From Liolophura sinensis (taxonomy: Eukaryota; Mollusca; Polyplacophora; Chitonida; Chitonidae): a stretch of 64,000 nt of DNA. Position 1 is the stretch's first letter. Every line of letters begins with the position of its first letter. Below are positions 9,265 to 21,627 of the stretch, one piece after another. The notes under the pieces were generated by a model. The model had not been told where the DNA came from and searched no databases. It saw only the letters and a list, made by a program, of their open reading frames with translations. The translations under genes and the position numbers were made by a program. The DNA lies in assembly GCF_032854445.1 (NCBI RefSeq), contig NC_088305.1:22172955-22236954 (forward strand). The letters run 5' to 3'.

Positions 9265-12218
9265 ATGAAGAAGAGCGAGACTGAAATCTCTCCAGAGACT
9301 CTCAATGCAACAAATGATCCTATATTAAAATTTAACGAGCTTGTATTACGAGCTGCCGATAGAACTATCCCTAAAACCTCGACAAATCCACAATCCAAAA
9401 GTAAACCCTGGTATGATCAGGACTGTCGCAAAGCCATTAAGGGCCGCATAAAGGCCGACCGGAATTTTAATATATGTCCTACTGATAATAACTTAAACCA
9501 GGTTTGTATTTTTCGAGCTAAGGCTCGTCGATTACTCAAGTCCAAGAGACGATCTTGTTGGCGGAACTTTGTTTCAGGCATTACGTCAAAAACACCCATG
9601 CGTAAGGTCTGGAACATGGTTCAGAAACTTAAGGGCAAAAATAATAAAGCAAAAGTTCAGCATTTAAAAGATGGAGATAATATTTTAACTTCTCCACCCT
9701 ATATAGCAAATAAACTAGCTGAAACAATTTCAAACAAATCTTCTTCTGAGAATTACTCTAAAGAATTCCAACATATTAAAAACCAGAAGGAGAAAACTAA
9801 ATTGCCCTTTTCTTCTAAGAATTTAGAAGATTATAATTATCCTTTTAATATCGAGGAACTTAAAACTGCATTAAAAAAGGCTCACGATACTGCCTGTGGT
9901 CCCAATAATGTATATTATAAGTTTCTGAACCATTTACCACCTGAGCCACTGGAGACTCTCTTGGACTTGCTTAATGATATTTGGATAACTGGTAATTTTC
10001 CACCATCATGGAGGGAGGCGTGTATTATTCCGGTTCCCAAACCGGGTAAGGATCATACTGCTCCAAATAATTACCGTCCCATAGTAGCTGTGTCTGTAAG
10101 ACTATGGAACGGATGATTAATGATAGACTTGTTTGGTTTCTTGAAACCAAGAAGCTTTTATCTAACATTCAATGCGGTTTTCGGCAAGGTAGATCTACCA
10201 TGGATCACCTTGTTCGATTTGAAACTTTTGTTCGTGATGGCTTCATCAATAATGAACATGTGGTGTCCATATTTTTTGACCTCGAAAAGGCCTACGACAC
10301 CACATGGAAATATGGTATTTTAAAAGATCTCGCGAATATGGGTGTAAAAGGTCGCTTACCTATATTTATAACCCACTTTTTATCTGATCGTCAGTTTAAG
10401 GTACGGGTTGGGGCCACTCTTTTTGACTCTTATGAGCAGGAAATGGGTGTACCCCAGGGCAGCATTCTATCACCAACTCTGTTCAGCATAAAAATAATTA
10501 GCCTAGCAAAAACATTAACATCTTGCACAGAGGGTTCTTTATACGTGGATGATTTCCTTATATGCTACCGAGCTAAGAATATGAATAATATCGAACGTCA
10601 ATTGCAGCTTTGTCTCAATAACATCGAGAAATGGGCAACTGAAAACGGTTTTAGATTTTCAAAGTTTAAAACCGTCGGTATGCATTTTTGTAACAAACGG
10701 AAACTTCATCTTGATCCCGAGCTTAATTTTTGTGGTAAACAGGTTAAAAATGTTGGAGAAACTAAATTTTTAGGTGTAATATTTGATAGTAAGCTATCTT
10801 TTATACCTCATATAAAAATGCTTAAGGCTAAATGTACAAAGGCTCTCGATATAATTAAGGTCGTGTCTAGCACCGATTGGGGTGCTGACCGATCAGTTTT
10901 ACTTAATTTATATCGTTCTCTGGTGAGGTCTAAATTGGACTATGGATCCATCATTTACGGTTCCGCTAGGAAGTCGTATATTAAAATGTTGGATCCTGTT
11001 CATCACCAAGGTTTGAGGCTTAGCCTTGGTACTTTTAGAACCTCACCAGTAGAAAGTTTATACGTGGAGGCAAATGAGCCTTCTTTATATAACCGACGTA
11101 TAAAACTGAGCCTTCAATATGCTACAAAGCTTAAAGCACATCCAACAAACCCTGCCTACGACTGTGTTTTCAATCCATTATATGTAGACAAATATACTAA
11201 ATGTCCTAACAAGATCCCTTTGTTCGGTCTTCGCATACGGGACCATATTGTGGGAGCTAACATCAAGCTGGAGGATATAGCTCCCGTGTATTATCCGGAG
11301 TCTCCTCCATGGTTTCTCCCACAACCTAAACTAATATTTGATCTACGTAAATATAATAAATCAAGTACAAATCCTCTTATAATTCAGCAAAGTTTTGCTG
11401 AAATCAAGGCTGATAATATGGATTATAAATTTATATATACTGACGGGTCAAAGGATGGGGACAGGGTTGCGGCGGCAGCTGTCTTAGAGCAGCGGGTCAC
11501 TTCTCTTCGTCTGCCACTTTCATCTTCTATCTTTTCTGCAGAGGGCAGGGCTATACTCCTGTTTCTTCTGGGCATGCCCAGAGGGCAATGATATGCAGCG
11601 AATCGCTTTCTTGCCTTTTGGCGATTCAGAATAATAAATTTAAAAATCCTTTTATACTTGAGATCATAGTCAAACACCGAAAACTAATTAAAAGAGGTAT
11701 TAAAAGATATTATATTCTGTTGGTTACCAAGTCACACTGCTATCCATGGAAACACAGTCGTGGTCAGGGAAGCGAAAGCTGCCCTATATAAATCTGTATC
11801 TCGGGTTAAAATCCCTTATACTGACGTGAAGTCTAATATTCTTAAATATATTCGTCGCCTTTGGCAGGGTGAATGGGACTCGCAGATCCACAATAAACTG
11901 CATGCTATTCATCCTATCATTCGCTACAATGCCTATACTTGTCTAATGTCTCGCAGAGACCAAGTAGTGTTAACGAGGTGTCGTATTGGGCATTCTCATC
12001 TGACACACAATTTCATCTTAGATGGGAGCAGTGCTCCCGAGTGTGTTGGATGTGCTGCTGAATACGGCATTAAACATATCTTGGTTGACTGTGTAGACTT
12101 TGCCCATGTTCGGCAAAGGTTCTACACGGTCAACTCTATATATGATTTATTTGATAGCATCGCTGGCGATGTTGTCATAAATTATTTGAAGGCCATTGGC
12201 CTATATCATAAAATATAA
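9265..12218 (+). pseudogene. LINE copy C ORF2: reverse transcriptase and RNase H
   Basis: Continues ORF2 after the endonuclease deletion. The linker (9265 on) leads into RT: NNYRPI at about 10070, then FDLEKAYDT at about 10278, GVPQGSILSP at about 10447, YVDD at about 10543 and TKFLGVIFD at about 10762. RNase H follows with YTDGS at about 11440 and SAEGRA at about 11540. A frame change near 10095 splits the RT. About 13 bp missing at about 11553, relative to copy A, and a small insertion near 11700 break the RNase H. The last piece (11760-12218) carries the C-x2-C-x7-H-x4-C finger. All RT catalytic residues remain visible, so decay is recent. Confidence 0.85.
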
Positions 12219-12460
12219 ATTTTAATTGTCATAAATCTATAGATAAACAGTTATATACATATATATTTATACATGTACTATAACCCTGGTTTTCGAGTTT
12301 TAACTCTTATTTTTCTTTTATACGATTTTAAACATGTCTGTACTTTTTGTTTTACTTTTGGTGTTCATATTATCATATCGAAAACCTTAACCCTCTCGCT
12401 TTTTCACCTTGTTCTCGCCACGATATGGCTGAAATATTGCCGATGTGGCGTTAAGCCATA

Positions 12461-12477
12461 ATCATTCATTCATTCAT
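12461..12477 (+). repeat. (ATTC)n tail of LINE copy C
   Basis: A short ATTC run after the conserved 3' UTR end, like the tail at 2444-2462. It joins directly to a Tx1-type LINE fragment. Confidence 0.85.
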
Positions 12478-13755
12478 ACAATGTACTTTGTTACCTGTTA
12501 AATGTGTCACTCAATGTTTGCAGATAGTATTTAAATTTTTGTGGAATAATAAGTCTGAGAATTTGAAGCGGGTTGTTGTACATAATAAATTTAAGGCTGA
12601 AGATTTAAATGTTCATAATATTGAGTGCAAAGCAAAAGCTATAGGCGTACGACATATATTAAAATTCCTTTATGGTACTGAGGCTGATAGGAAATATTTT
12701 GCCATTGACTGGTTAGGTTAACATTGAAGAATGCTGGTCCTGAATTTGCCAGGCACAGTGTCTCACACTCAGAACGCAACACACACTTCTACTAGTTTGC
12801 GATAAATGCTATTTATAGCATCTATCAGGAACTGCAATAAATAACACGGTGTACGGATGCCAGGGAGAAATAAGCAAGCGAAAGTGTCCGCGTTTGCAGA
12901 TGATATAACCGCAGTATTGTCAAAGGAAAGTTCATTACCACATGTTATTCGCTTAGCTGACTTATTGAAGGGCATCAGGTGCTAAGTTAAATCTGACAAA
13001 GACTGTAGCCTTGCCTATAGGTAAATGGGAAGAGAGTAACATGCGAAAAGTAGGTATTAGGATTGTAAAAAATGCCAAAATTTGCAGAGTTTTTTTTGTT
13101 GGAGAACATGAGGCTCTGAACTCTGAGAGTATATTAAATAAAGTTAAGAAACGTGTCTACTTGAAATGGCAGATATTGGACTCTGAGAGATCGCTCTGTA
13201 CTGCTAAATTCTGTAGCGTTGGCAGTATTGTGATTTGCAGCACAGTGTATAGTATTACCAACCAGTTGTATTACACAATGTTCCCAGGCTGTCTAGGTTT
13301 TTGTGGGATAATAAGCGGAAGGTCTAAAGAGAGTTGTCCTTTACGGGGGCTTCTCGAATGGAGATTTGAATGTTCATAACACTGAATGTAAAACTAAGGC
13401 CTTAGCTATATGACACATACTAAAGTTGATTTATGGCACAATTGCCGACTGGGGATATTTTGCCATACATTGGTTGGGGCTGTCGTTACGGAATATCTCT
13501 CCAGAATTGTGCCGATCAAATGTTCCACATTCACAAAATGCACCTAAATTTAACAGATTTGCACTAAGTGCTTGGAAGGAATTCTACCAGGGTCAGCAAT
13601 TACCTACTGTTATGTACTGCATGTAAGTTCATTTATAAGGTCTTGGTTACTAAGATTGTTGAGAAGCCCCGGGTTAAGCTAGCCTGGCCCCAGTTAAACT
13701 GGAATATCATTTGGAGAAGTGTGTTCCATCCGTTTGTATATAGTGTATTTGATTG
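12478..13755 (+). mobile_element. Tx1-type LINE (i): two overlapping ORF2 fragments
   Basis: Two direct pieces of the L1/Tx1-type ORF2. The first (12478-12770) covers the region after the RT core (FKFLWNNK, VHNKF, FAIDWLG, then FARHSVSHSE after a frame change). The second (about 12800-13755) starts earlier in ORF2, with VSAFADDITAVLSKESS (the FADD catalytic motif, about 12885), then ASGAKLNL, ALPIGKW, and ends near the same WLG and ALSAWKEFY blocks. Several stops and frame shifts show this is old. The order fragment-then-earlier-region implies two insertions or a rearranged tandem piece. It abuts the ATTC tail of copy C on the left and satellite sequence on the right. Confidence 0.75.
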
Positions 13756-14039
13756 AATTTAGGAAAAATTCTACTATTTCCCCCCAAAAAAACCAACTTC
13801 GTTTATGTCCTCATTCATGTCTGTGCTTCATCGCGGAAACATTCACTGCTAAGCTAACATGACAAAAATTGGATGGACTGTTCGATGATTTTAATTCTTA
13901 TTAGCGTGATTGGCATTTGGTAAGGCATATTGTCTTCCAAGAGAGTGCATTCTGGTGATCGAGCACAAAATTAACACCAGCGTAGCGAACATTATGAACC
14001 TGAACATGTTTTACCGTATTTACCGTATCATCGACTAAG

Positions 14040-14100
14040 TTTCCGTGGCGCAATCTGTTAATTTGTTCGGCTGTTAACCGGAAATTTCATTCTTAAAGAC
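14040..14100 (+). pseudogene. tRNA-Asn remnant
   Basis: Keeps the acceptor-D region (TTCCGTGGCGCAATCTGTTA) and an anticodon arm with GTT (TTCGGCTGTTAACCGGAA), but the T arm is lost and replaced by sequence like the D-type units. Confidence 0.65.
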
Positions 14101-14380
14101 CCCCCCCCTCACCCCCACGGTTTATTAGTTTGTGTTTTTAATATCTTATTATTCCCACTCTGATGTACGTGTCGCACGAAATGGCAGTTGGGAAGCCAAA
14201 TTGTCTTGGAAGAAAGCGTACTCTGGTAATCGTACAAAAAAAAAAAACACCAACTTACAAAACTTTATAAATCTATATATGTTCTATCGAATTTTTGTCG
14301 TGTTCACTCAGCGGTGAATGCGCAGGCGGTGAAGCACTGACATGGATGGGCACAAACATGAAGTTGATTCAACTCTCTAA

Positions 14381-14412
14381 GTCTCCGTGGAGCAATCAGT
14401 TAGCGCGTTCGA

Positions 14413-14448
<36 letters not shown>

Positions 14449-14454
14449 TGGACG
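14381..14454 (+). pseudogene. tRNA-Asn(GTT)-like gene, plus strand, decayed
   Basis: A 74-nt cloverleaf-sized copy with anticodon GTT. Compared with the perfect copies in the array it has an acceptor mismatch (CGTGGAC 3' strand), a D-arm change (GGAGCAATCAG) and an anticodon-stem A-C mismatch (TTCGA/CCGAA). The T arm and internal B box (GGTTCAAGCCC) are intact, so some transcription is possible. It lies 78 bp before the 5' junction of LINE (ii). Confidence 0.7.
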
Positions 14455-14725
14455 GCTTTGTCATTTTGATTGTCTTATTAGCGCGAATTTTGATGCACGT
14501 GTCACACGAAATGGCATTTGCTAATCCATATTGAAATTGAAGAGGGGGAGTTCAGGCTGGCCTTCAGAGAGTTGAAACGTGTTTTTCTGTGCTCCGATGT
14601 TTACACCTATGTGCAACATAAACGTATTTATTTTGTCGAGTTACTGTGTGGTTCTTGCTCCAAAACGGTGATTTACAGTGATCCTAGTAGAGAATGTGGT
14701 GGGCTCTTGCCCTACTGCCACAGGT

Positions 14726-15973
14726 ATGTCCAAACCGGTGTCATTTAGGCCTGCAAACAGGCCTGCAAGAACATTATCTGTTGCAATCTCGACAGTACCA
14801 GTACTGCATTTTCTACGGCGGTCCAAAGAGACTTCATTGGTGTTCTAGGCAGTGTCATAAACATTAAGGCTGATGTAGTCAGCTTCCAAAAGAATTATTT
14901 CAAGAAAATTTTTTACATTCGTGTGGCTTCTTTGGCGGCTCACAATGCTCTTCTGGAAAAGGGGGCGTTTGAGATGATTGGTGTTGTATGGAATATTGTA
15001 CCGGCTACGTCTTTTCATTTGAACATAACTGCTCATTGGGCACCTGACAAAATATCAGATGACACAATAAGGGAGGCCCTAAAAGCCTATCATGAGTGCC
15101 CGGGGTTAAATAAACCTGTATTTTATGATTCTGAGTTGTCCCACGTTCGGACAGACATACGGATTTTCCGGTTTGGATGTCATAAGAGTCGTTATGTCCC
15201 CAACTTCACAAACTTTGACGGATACGGGATAGGTGTATGAGTGCTGAAAGTGCAGTCAGAAAGGCAACAAGTTTTTTGAGTGTAAGGTGATGTAATAATT
15301 GTGATGGATTTCTCCTCACGAGAACACACATATGGAGTCTGGCTGTGACGAGCTTTGTGAGTGAGTGTAGTGCGCGTGCGTGGCCCTAAGCCGGGCGGGT
15401 TAAAGGTGGTCTGTAGCGGAAACAAACTCAGAGGATGATAACAGTGGACATGAAGATTGTGATGTTCATGACGTCTCCTGTGGGGACAGATCTGACGTCG
15501 ATGTTTCTGAAGTTGATGTTGACATTGACGTAGATGGCGATTTGGATGACGCTGGATCCAGTGACGATAACATGGATTCCGATGACGGACAGGAAGAGGA
15601 GTGGTCAGCACCAGAGGCATCTGCAGAGACGTCAGTTTCGGTGGACAATGAGGGTACTGGTGGCGAGGGTTCGATTCCGGTGGTAAGTGGCCTTGTCCCA
15701 GTGGAGGTTCAGACTGAAGTACGTAACGTACAATCTCCTGAGACTTTGCAACAGAAGAAAGCCTGGATAGAGAAGGATTCAAGGGAGGGTCCAGACGGTG
15801 AAATAGTTTCTGATGCTAATCTGGGTTCCAGTGTGTCAGGTGAGGAAACATTGTGCTTAGATGACAGGTCACCTACGCAAGTTCAGGAATGTTCCAACAT
15901 GTTGTTGGAATATCGTCGAAAAAAGTCTGTCGCCTCCCGTGAAAGAAGATTGTCCAGAGACTATGATCATTGA
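14726..15973 (+). pseudogene. Tx1-type LINE (ii) ORF1
   Basis: Start taken at the ATG opening MSKPVSF, which is conserved in elements (iv) and (v). Recognisable ORF1 blocks are LNITAHWAPDKISDDTI, ELSHVRTDIRIFRFGCHKSRYVPNF and an aspartate/glutamate-rich C-terminal half (15542-15973). The knuckle region (about 15230-15360) is badly eroded. Several frame breaks make it non-coding. Confidence 0.7.
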
Positions 15974-16024
15974 ACATCATACGTTCTACCAATGGGTAGG
16001 TACGTCTTTTTTCTATTTGTTGTA

Positions 16025-17421
16025 ATGTCAGGTCTTAGTTCAATTCGCTTCTGTACTCTGAATGTAAATCGTTTGCGTGATGTTGGCTAAACAAGAATAT
16101 GTTAAATCATTCATGCTTCATAATGGTATTAATGTCGTGCTTTTACAGGAAACTCGTTTTGATAATTATAATGATACTAAATGTTTGACTATACCTGGAG
16201 GTTCGAGATGGGCCTACGGATCGAACAGGAGCTGTGGGGTGGGCATAATTATTCGGTATACTGTGGACTGCGTTATTAAGAAAGTTATGAGGTGTCCTTT
16301 TGGGCGTTATTTAGCACTAAACGTGGATATTAATAATACAGCTCTTAACTTGATATGTGTGTACGCCCCGAACAATGCAAAAGAAAGAAAAAATTTTTAT
16401 CTCTAGTCTAGATGTGTTAATGTCTGGCAGTAACCTTGTGATTCTTGGTGGAGACTTTAATTTTACTGAAAATAATACCTTAGATAAATCTGGTGGCAGT
16501 AGTCAAGCCAGAAATGATGGTTTTTGTGAAAACTGACTTCGGAATATGTGACATTTTTAGAAAGCTTTATCCTGATAAGAGAAAGTGCTCTTGGTCTAGA
16601 GGCCAAGTAGCTAGTAGACTAGATCGGTTTTATGTGCCTGTTACTGTGAAAGATTATGTAACCTCTTGTGACTTACTTCGCGTATCATTTTCTGATCATT
16701 CTTTTGCTTAATGTGATGTATCCTTTTTAAGAAGTCATTTCATGGGGGCCGTTTTATTGGAAATGCAGTGTTTCTATTCTTTCAGATGAAGGCATTTTTA
16801 GCAAAATTAAAAATGTATACGATGACGTGTTTGTCAACTGCGAAAGTATTACTGATGAAGATCTTATCAATACATGGGATAAATTTAAGAGTGCCTGTAA
16901 GGAGGCTATTCCAGTTCTTTGTGGTATTGTTACCAAAATAAAGAAGGGTCAACTCAGAGCTAATAAGAAAATGATTAAAAAATATTACATGTCATAAGGA
17001 TTGTTCTCTTGCCCATAAATGTCAACGTGATATTGGTAGTTGTATACGTTCATACTATGAGGGTTTGTACACCAAAGTAAATTTAGATCCTGCTGCGCAA
17101 GAAGTGTTTTTATCCGGAGTACCGGAATTAAGCGATGATTTTGAGGAACTGTGTGAAGGAATTATTATACGCTGTCAAAAATATGTGCAAGTATCGCTCA
17201 GCTGGAAACCATGGTTTGCCATCGCAGTTTCATGTTAAGTTCTGGCCGGTGTTTGGTGAAATGTATACTCGGGTTATTAATTCTTCTTTTAGCTCTGGGT
17301 TATTAAGTGCGTCTCAACGATCTGGATTGATAACGTTATTGTGTAAAGATCCAGATAATTCAGAAAACATTAAAAACTGGAGACCTATTAGCTTATTAAA
17401 TGTTGACTATACTTTTGGCTA
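16025..17421 (+). pseudogene. Tx1-type LINE (ii) ORF2 (endonuclease and start of RT)
   Basis: The ATG at 16025 opens a frame with the endonuclease N-terminus (IRFCTLNVN). Further blocks are VLLQETRFD (about 16137), SCGVGIIIRYTVDC, LICVYAPN, ILGGDFNF (about 16442), SRGQVASRLDRFYV and FSDHS (about 16690). The RT start is at 17135 on, with SGLITLLCKDPDN and NWRPISLLNVDY. Catalytic endonuclease motifs are all visible but scattered over frames. The RT is cut off after its first block. Confidence 0.75.
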
Positions 17422-18455
17422 AAAACCGAACAAGCTTACCCATTGCGCCACGGAGACTTAGTGGACGAAACCAATTTCATTTTTGTCCGCATTCCTGCCA
17501 GTGCTTTATCGCCTATGCACTGACCGCTAAGCTAATATGACAACACTACGGTAAAACGTGTTTAGATTCATAATGTTCGCTACGCTGGTGTTATTTTTGT
17601 GCTCAATCACCAGAATGCATTCTCTTGGAAGACAATATGGCTTCCCAAATTCCATTTCATATGACACGTGTACCAAAGAATCAAGCTAATGAAAATTAAA
17701 TTTATGGAACAGTCTATACAATTTTTGTCATGTTAGCTCAGCGGTGAATGTATAAGCGATGAAGAAATGAGATGAATTGGGATATAAACGAAGTTGGTTT
17801 TATTTCGTTTCACACCTGCATCAAAGAATCGCGCTAATAAGATAACGAAAATCAAAATGATAGAAGCTAGCGCCACTAGGACTGAATCGATAAATCTAAC
17901 TTTGTTTTCGTCTCCAATCATGTCACTGCTTCATCGCCTATGCCTTGACCGCTGAGCTAAAATGACAACAATTCAAAAAACATATTTAGATTTATAGCGT
18001 TTTGTACGTTGGTGCTATTTTTTTGTACGATTACCAGAGCACGCTTTCTTCGAAGACAATGTGGCTTCCCAACTGCCATTTCGTGTGACACGTACATCAG
18101 AGTGGGGCTAATAAGATATTAAAAACAAAAAACGAAAAAACTGTCAAAGGAAGGTTTGGGGGGGGGGGGAAGGCTTGAAGAATGAAATTTTCGGTTAAAG
18201 GCGAACACGCTAACCTATTGCGCAACGGTGACTTACTTGATGAAACCAACTTCGTTTTTGTCCCCATTCCTGTCAGTCCGTCATCGCCTGTGCACTGACC
18301 GATAAGCTGACATAAGAATACGGTAATACGTGTTCAGATCGATAATGTTGGGTACGCTGGTGTTATTTTTGTGCACGGTCACCAGAGTACGCTGTCTTCG
18401 ACTACAATATGGATTAGCAAATGGCATTTCGTGTGACACGTGCATCAAAAAGAAT
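17422..18455 (-). repeat. tRNA-Asn satellite segment between LINEs (ii) and (iii)
   Basis: About three old units in the main orientation. A tRNA-Asn 5' half is visible at about 17420-17461 (minus: acceptor, D arm and part of the anticodon arm). A D-type remnant is at about 18180-18235. Between them the usual unit blocks recur: GTCCCCATTC, GTGCTTCATCGCCTATGC, GCTGGTGTTATTTTTGTGC, CGTGTGACACGTGCAT. Divergence between units is much higher than in the main array, so this is the older edge. Confidence 0.75.
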
Positions 18456-18625
18456 CGCGATTTTTTTTGGTGGAAAAATGTAGAATTTATTACTAAATTC
18501 TCAGAAAGAACAAGGGTACATGAATTGACACTTCCTCCTCCTCCTATTTCCACAGCTGTCTATGTTAAAATCATTTATTACATACCTGCTTAGACTGCTG
18601 TGGGGTACATTAAACAATATCTTAG

Positions 18626-21489
18626 TCACACTTGCAATAATACAGTGATATCGTTATTAAGGTGAAGATTGCTATTTAACAAATATACAAGCTTATCTAA
18701 GGCTATCTTAAAGAATACATTGCGTTTACACCACCTTCTTACAAATTCTGTTCTTCCCATTCTGTAAAAATCTACATAAACTCTTGTCTTTATTACACCT
18801 TTCGCAGCAGCCACAATACTTTGGACATTTCTTTGTTTATTTTGATGTACTTGATGTACATATGCTGAATTGTAAAACATTGATGACATATAATATTACA
18901 TCTTTTACCACTTGATTAAAATTCCCAACATTCTCCCAACATCGAAAATACTTTTTCGTCAAACGCTGGTAAAAACTGAGCCTACCGCATGAACTCACGG
19001 TTGAAATGATTGAAAACACTTTTAGTTACCCAACAGTCTAGAAAAAGATGTTTTCTGGGATTCAGACAACCCACAAAATTCACATAAATCGTCAGTTGCC
19101 ACGTCGTGCTTCAGCAATCTAACCTTCACAGGCAAAATAACCTTCACAGGCAAAAGCACCTGATACGCTTCCATAATTTTCAGCTACACGGAGCACTTCT
19201 CGAACTGAAGCAGAATCGTTTACAATGGCTGTGGAATCGTATGGATAGGCTTCGATCTTGGCCTGTTTACTTGTGCCTGGCATGGGAACATCTTGAATGG
19301 TATCATTCGTTTTAACAGCAGAAATAAAATGTTCTAAAGACAATTTGTACAATAATGGCGACAAGGCACATCCTTGTTGAACACCTGGATAATTTGACTT
19401 TTGGTAATATGGCCGTTCACAATATCTGAGCTTGATATGTCAGTATACAGTAACTTCACCCACTTACAAAAGTCTGGGCCAAAATTGTAATGTTCCAGAC
19501 ATGTGAACAAAAATGACCAGTCAACACGATCAAAAGCCTTTTCTTGGAACAGATTAATAAAACATACACCTAAATCTTTCTGCTTACATAATTGTAAATA
19601 TTACGTAACAAGTATAAAGTATCAAAAATTGTCCTACCAGGGACGCCACATGTCTGATTTTTAGAAACCACAGAATCGATTACACGCCTGAGGCTATTAC
19701 TTAACGTCTTTGAGATAATTTTATAATCGATAATTTAACAAACTAATAGTCCCCCATTTCCTAATGTTCTCTGCGTTGTCCGGGTCCTTGCATAATAACG
19801 TTATCAGACCGTATCGCTGCGAGGAGGTCAGCGTTTCTTGTTCAAAACACAGGTTTGCGGCATGTGTAAATAGTTTTCCAAAAATTGGCCAAAACTCCAC
19901 ATAAAATTCTGCAGGAAAACCGTTAGAACCAGGAGACGGATATTTATTCATATCTTCTACAGCATGGCATAATTCTTCTTCTGTCAGCCTACCCTCACAC
20001 AATAGTGTACTACTATCGCTTAACATAGGTAAAGATGACAAAAAATCGCTCTGCCTATCAACATCATGTTTGGAGTACAATTCGCCGCAGTACGACCGAA
20101 TACAGGACGTAATATCAGTTTGACCATTATGAGAAACGATACCATCCTTGTGGCACACGACACTTTTGATCATTTCTTTCTTTTAATTCTGGACTCGCGT
20201 CGAATGAAGTAACGGGTTGGTTTCTCTCACCCTGGTCAAAGTGTACCGCCTTGGCCCGAATAACGGTTGCCTTCTTTACAAGATCTATCTGATCAGAGTT
20301 CAAAACTGGGTCTTGCTTAAGATTATTTAATTCACCTTCTAACTGTCAAATTTGTGACTTCTTTTCATACGGCTTTTTCACACAATGCTGGCGGATCACA
20401 TCCCTACATTCCGTCTTGAAATCGTCCCATTGATAAATTAAAGATACATCATCATTAGAAACCTCAGTAAAGTGGGAATTAAAAACGGCTTGTATTTTCT
20501 CGTTTAATTCTTTGTCTGCTTGCACGGATACATTGCACCTCCAATAAAAATTTCCCCATGTAATTACATTATCAAAAGCGACATCATTATAGACGCAGGC
20601 ATGGTCGGAGAACGCCATGGTCGGAGAACGTGTCATATCAGAATATGTTACATGATCAGCTAACGAGCTAGACACATAAAATCTATCGAGTCGGGAGGCA
20701 CAATTAGCCCGTGACCAGGAAGACAACCTTGTCTGGGTGAATTTTCCTAAAAACATCAGATATATTGAAATCATTTTCTACAACCCTGATTTCGTCAACG
20801 CCGTCATTGCGAACATTCATCGTTGTACCCATTCTATCAAGCCGATTGTTCTCTACAAAGTTAAAATCACCGACAAGTAGCAACAGCTCACTACCTCTCA
20901 TGAGAACATCTAATGATAAAATAAACGATTTTCTCACAGTTGGATTATTGGGTGAATACCCAATTCACCCAATATGAGGTTAAGGCTTGTGCCATTAATT
21001 TCGGTCTTCTCAGCCACATACCGACCCTAAGGGCACTTTGTTACCTTGCGGATTACACAATCCACCGAGTATCTAATTATAAGGCAGACACCACAGCTCC
21101 TATTAGTATCATGTGCCCAAAAAGAATCACCAGGAATATTTACCTTTTTACCATCACAGTTCATGCTGGTTTCCTCTCCGACCGTAAGTGGGAAGGTCTG
21201 CCAGCAATCTGCGGAAGGTCGTGGGTTTCCCCCGGGCTGTGCCCGGTTTCCACTCACCATAATGCTGGCCGCCGTCGTATAAGTGAAATATTCTTGAGTA
21301 CGGCGTAAAACACCAATCAAATAAATAAATTTTTCCATCACAATTATTCTCAAAATGATTCCCCTGTAAAAATATGATGTCTATTTCATTGTCAAAAATA
21401 AACTGCTTTACCTGAGACTGCTTAGCAGAGTCTCAAAAGCCGTTGATGTTTAAACTACCAAATCTAACGCAATTTTGAACAGCCATCAT
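18626..21489 (-). pseudogene. Tx1-type LINE (iii) ORF2
   Basis: Reads from an ATG at 21489 (VRFGSLNINGF). Endonuclease pieces include FWAHDTNRSCGV, LLVGDFNFVENN (about 20860), ASRLDRFYVS and FSDHACVYND. RT pieces are YPSPGSNGFPAEFY, YGLITLLCKDPDN (about 19795) and SPLLYKLSLEHFISA (about 19340). The C-terminal part runs to about 18626. Many stops and shifts are present and parts of the RT palm are missing, so it is an old copy. Confidence 0.75.
21162..21329 (+). mobile_element. SINE nested in LINE (iii)
   Basis: A 168-bp insert ending in an AAAT-type run (AATCAAATAAATAAAT). Its core (CCGCCGTCGTATAAGTGAAA, then GAGTACGGCGTAAAACACC) is one I recall from many molluscan genomes. It is flanked by near-identical copies of TTTTTACCATCACAGTT (21145-21161) and TTTTTCCATCACAATT (21330-21345), which read as its target-site duplication inside the endonuclease coding region. 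No internal polymerase III box was clearly identified, so the 5' part may be truncated. Confidence 0.7.
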
Positions 21490-21627
21490 AAAAAATAGAT
21501 GAAAAGAAAACAGATGGTTACTGATTTGTAAACAACTATACTGTCCATGCTTTCTTGCACGACCCCGAACGGCCATGAACTGCTTTCGTCGAATCTCCAA
21601 CAGAGTTGTTGTTGTGTCCTGTGAAGG

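Larger units (their letters stand above)
7158..12477 (+). mobile_element. I-superfamily LINE, copy C (near full length, decayed)
   Basis: The longest copy of the RNase H LINE family. It has a 5' UTR of about 600 bp (7158-7760), ORF1 with zinc knuckles, the start of an AP-type endonuclease, RT, RNase H, a 3' UTR and an (ATTC)n tail (12461-12477). Most of the endonuclease is missing around 9250. Several further frame breaks lie in ORF1 and ORF2, so it is inactive. The 5' end cuts the minus-strand coiled-coil gene at about 7158, and the 3' tail abuts a Tx1-type LINE fragment at 12478. No target-site duplication could be identified. Confidence 0.9.
13756..14532. repeat. tRNA-Asn satellite, old segment containing an inversion
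   Basis: Diverged satellite sequence. Bases 13790-13870 run in the main (minus tRNA) orientation: the GTCCTCATTCATGTCTGTGC block corresponds to the unit block after the tRNA. From about 13875 the sequence is the reverse complement of the unit, with tRNA-Asn remnants on the plus strand at 14040-14100 and 14381-14454. The orientation switch near 13872 marks an inversion. Confidence 0.7.
14533..17421 (+). mobile_element. Tx1-type LINE (ii), 3'-truncated and decayed
   Basis: An L1/Tx1-type LINE with its 5' UTR, ORF1, endonuclease and the first part of RT. The 5' junction sits in satellite sequence 78 bp downstream of the tRNA-Asn copy at 14381-14454, in the same direction. On the right it stops inside RT (SLLNVDYTFG at about 17415) and gives way to satellite in the opposite orientation. 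The 3' half is therefore lost, probably together with the inversion of the flanking satellite. Confidence 0.8.

Noticed and set aside
15542-15973. Acidic open frame as a separate host gene
   Set aside because: It lies between the ORF1 knuckles and ORF2 of LINE (ii) and matches the acidic tail position of ORF1 in LINEs (iv) and (v).
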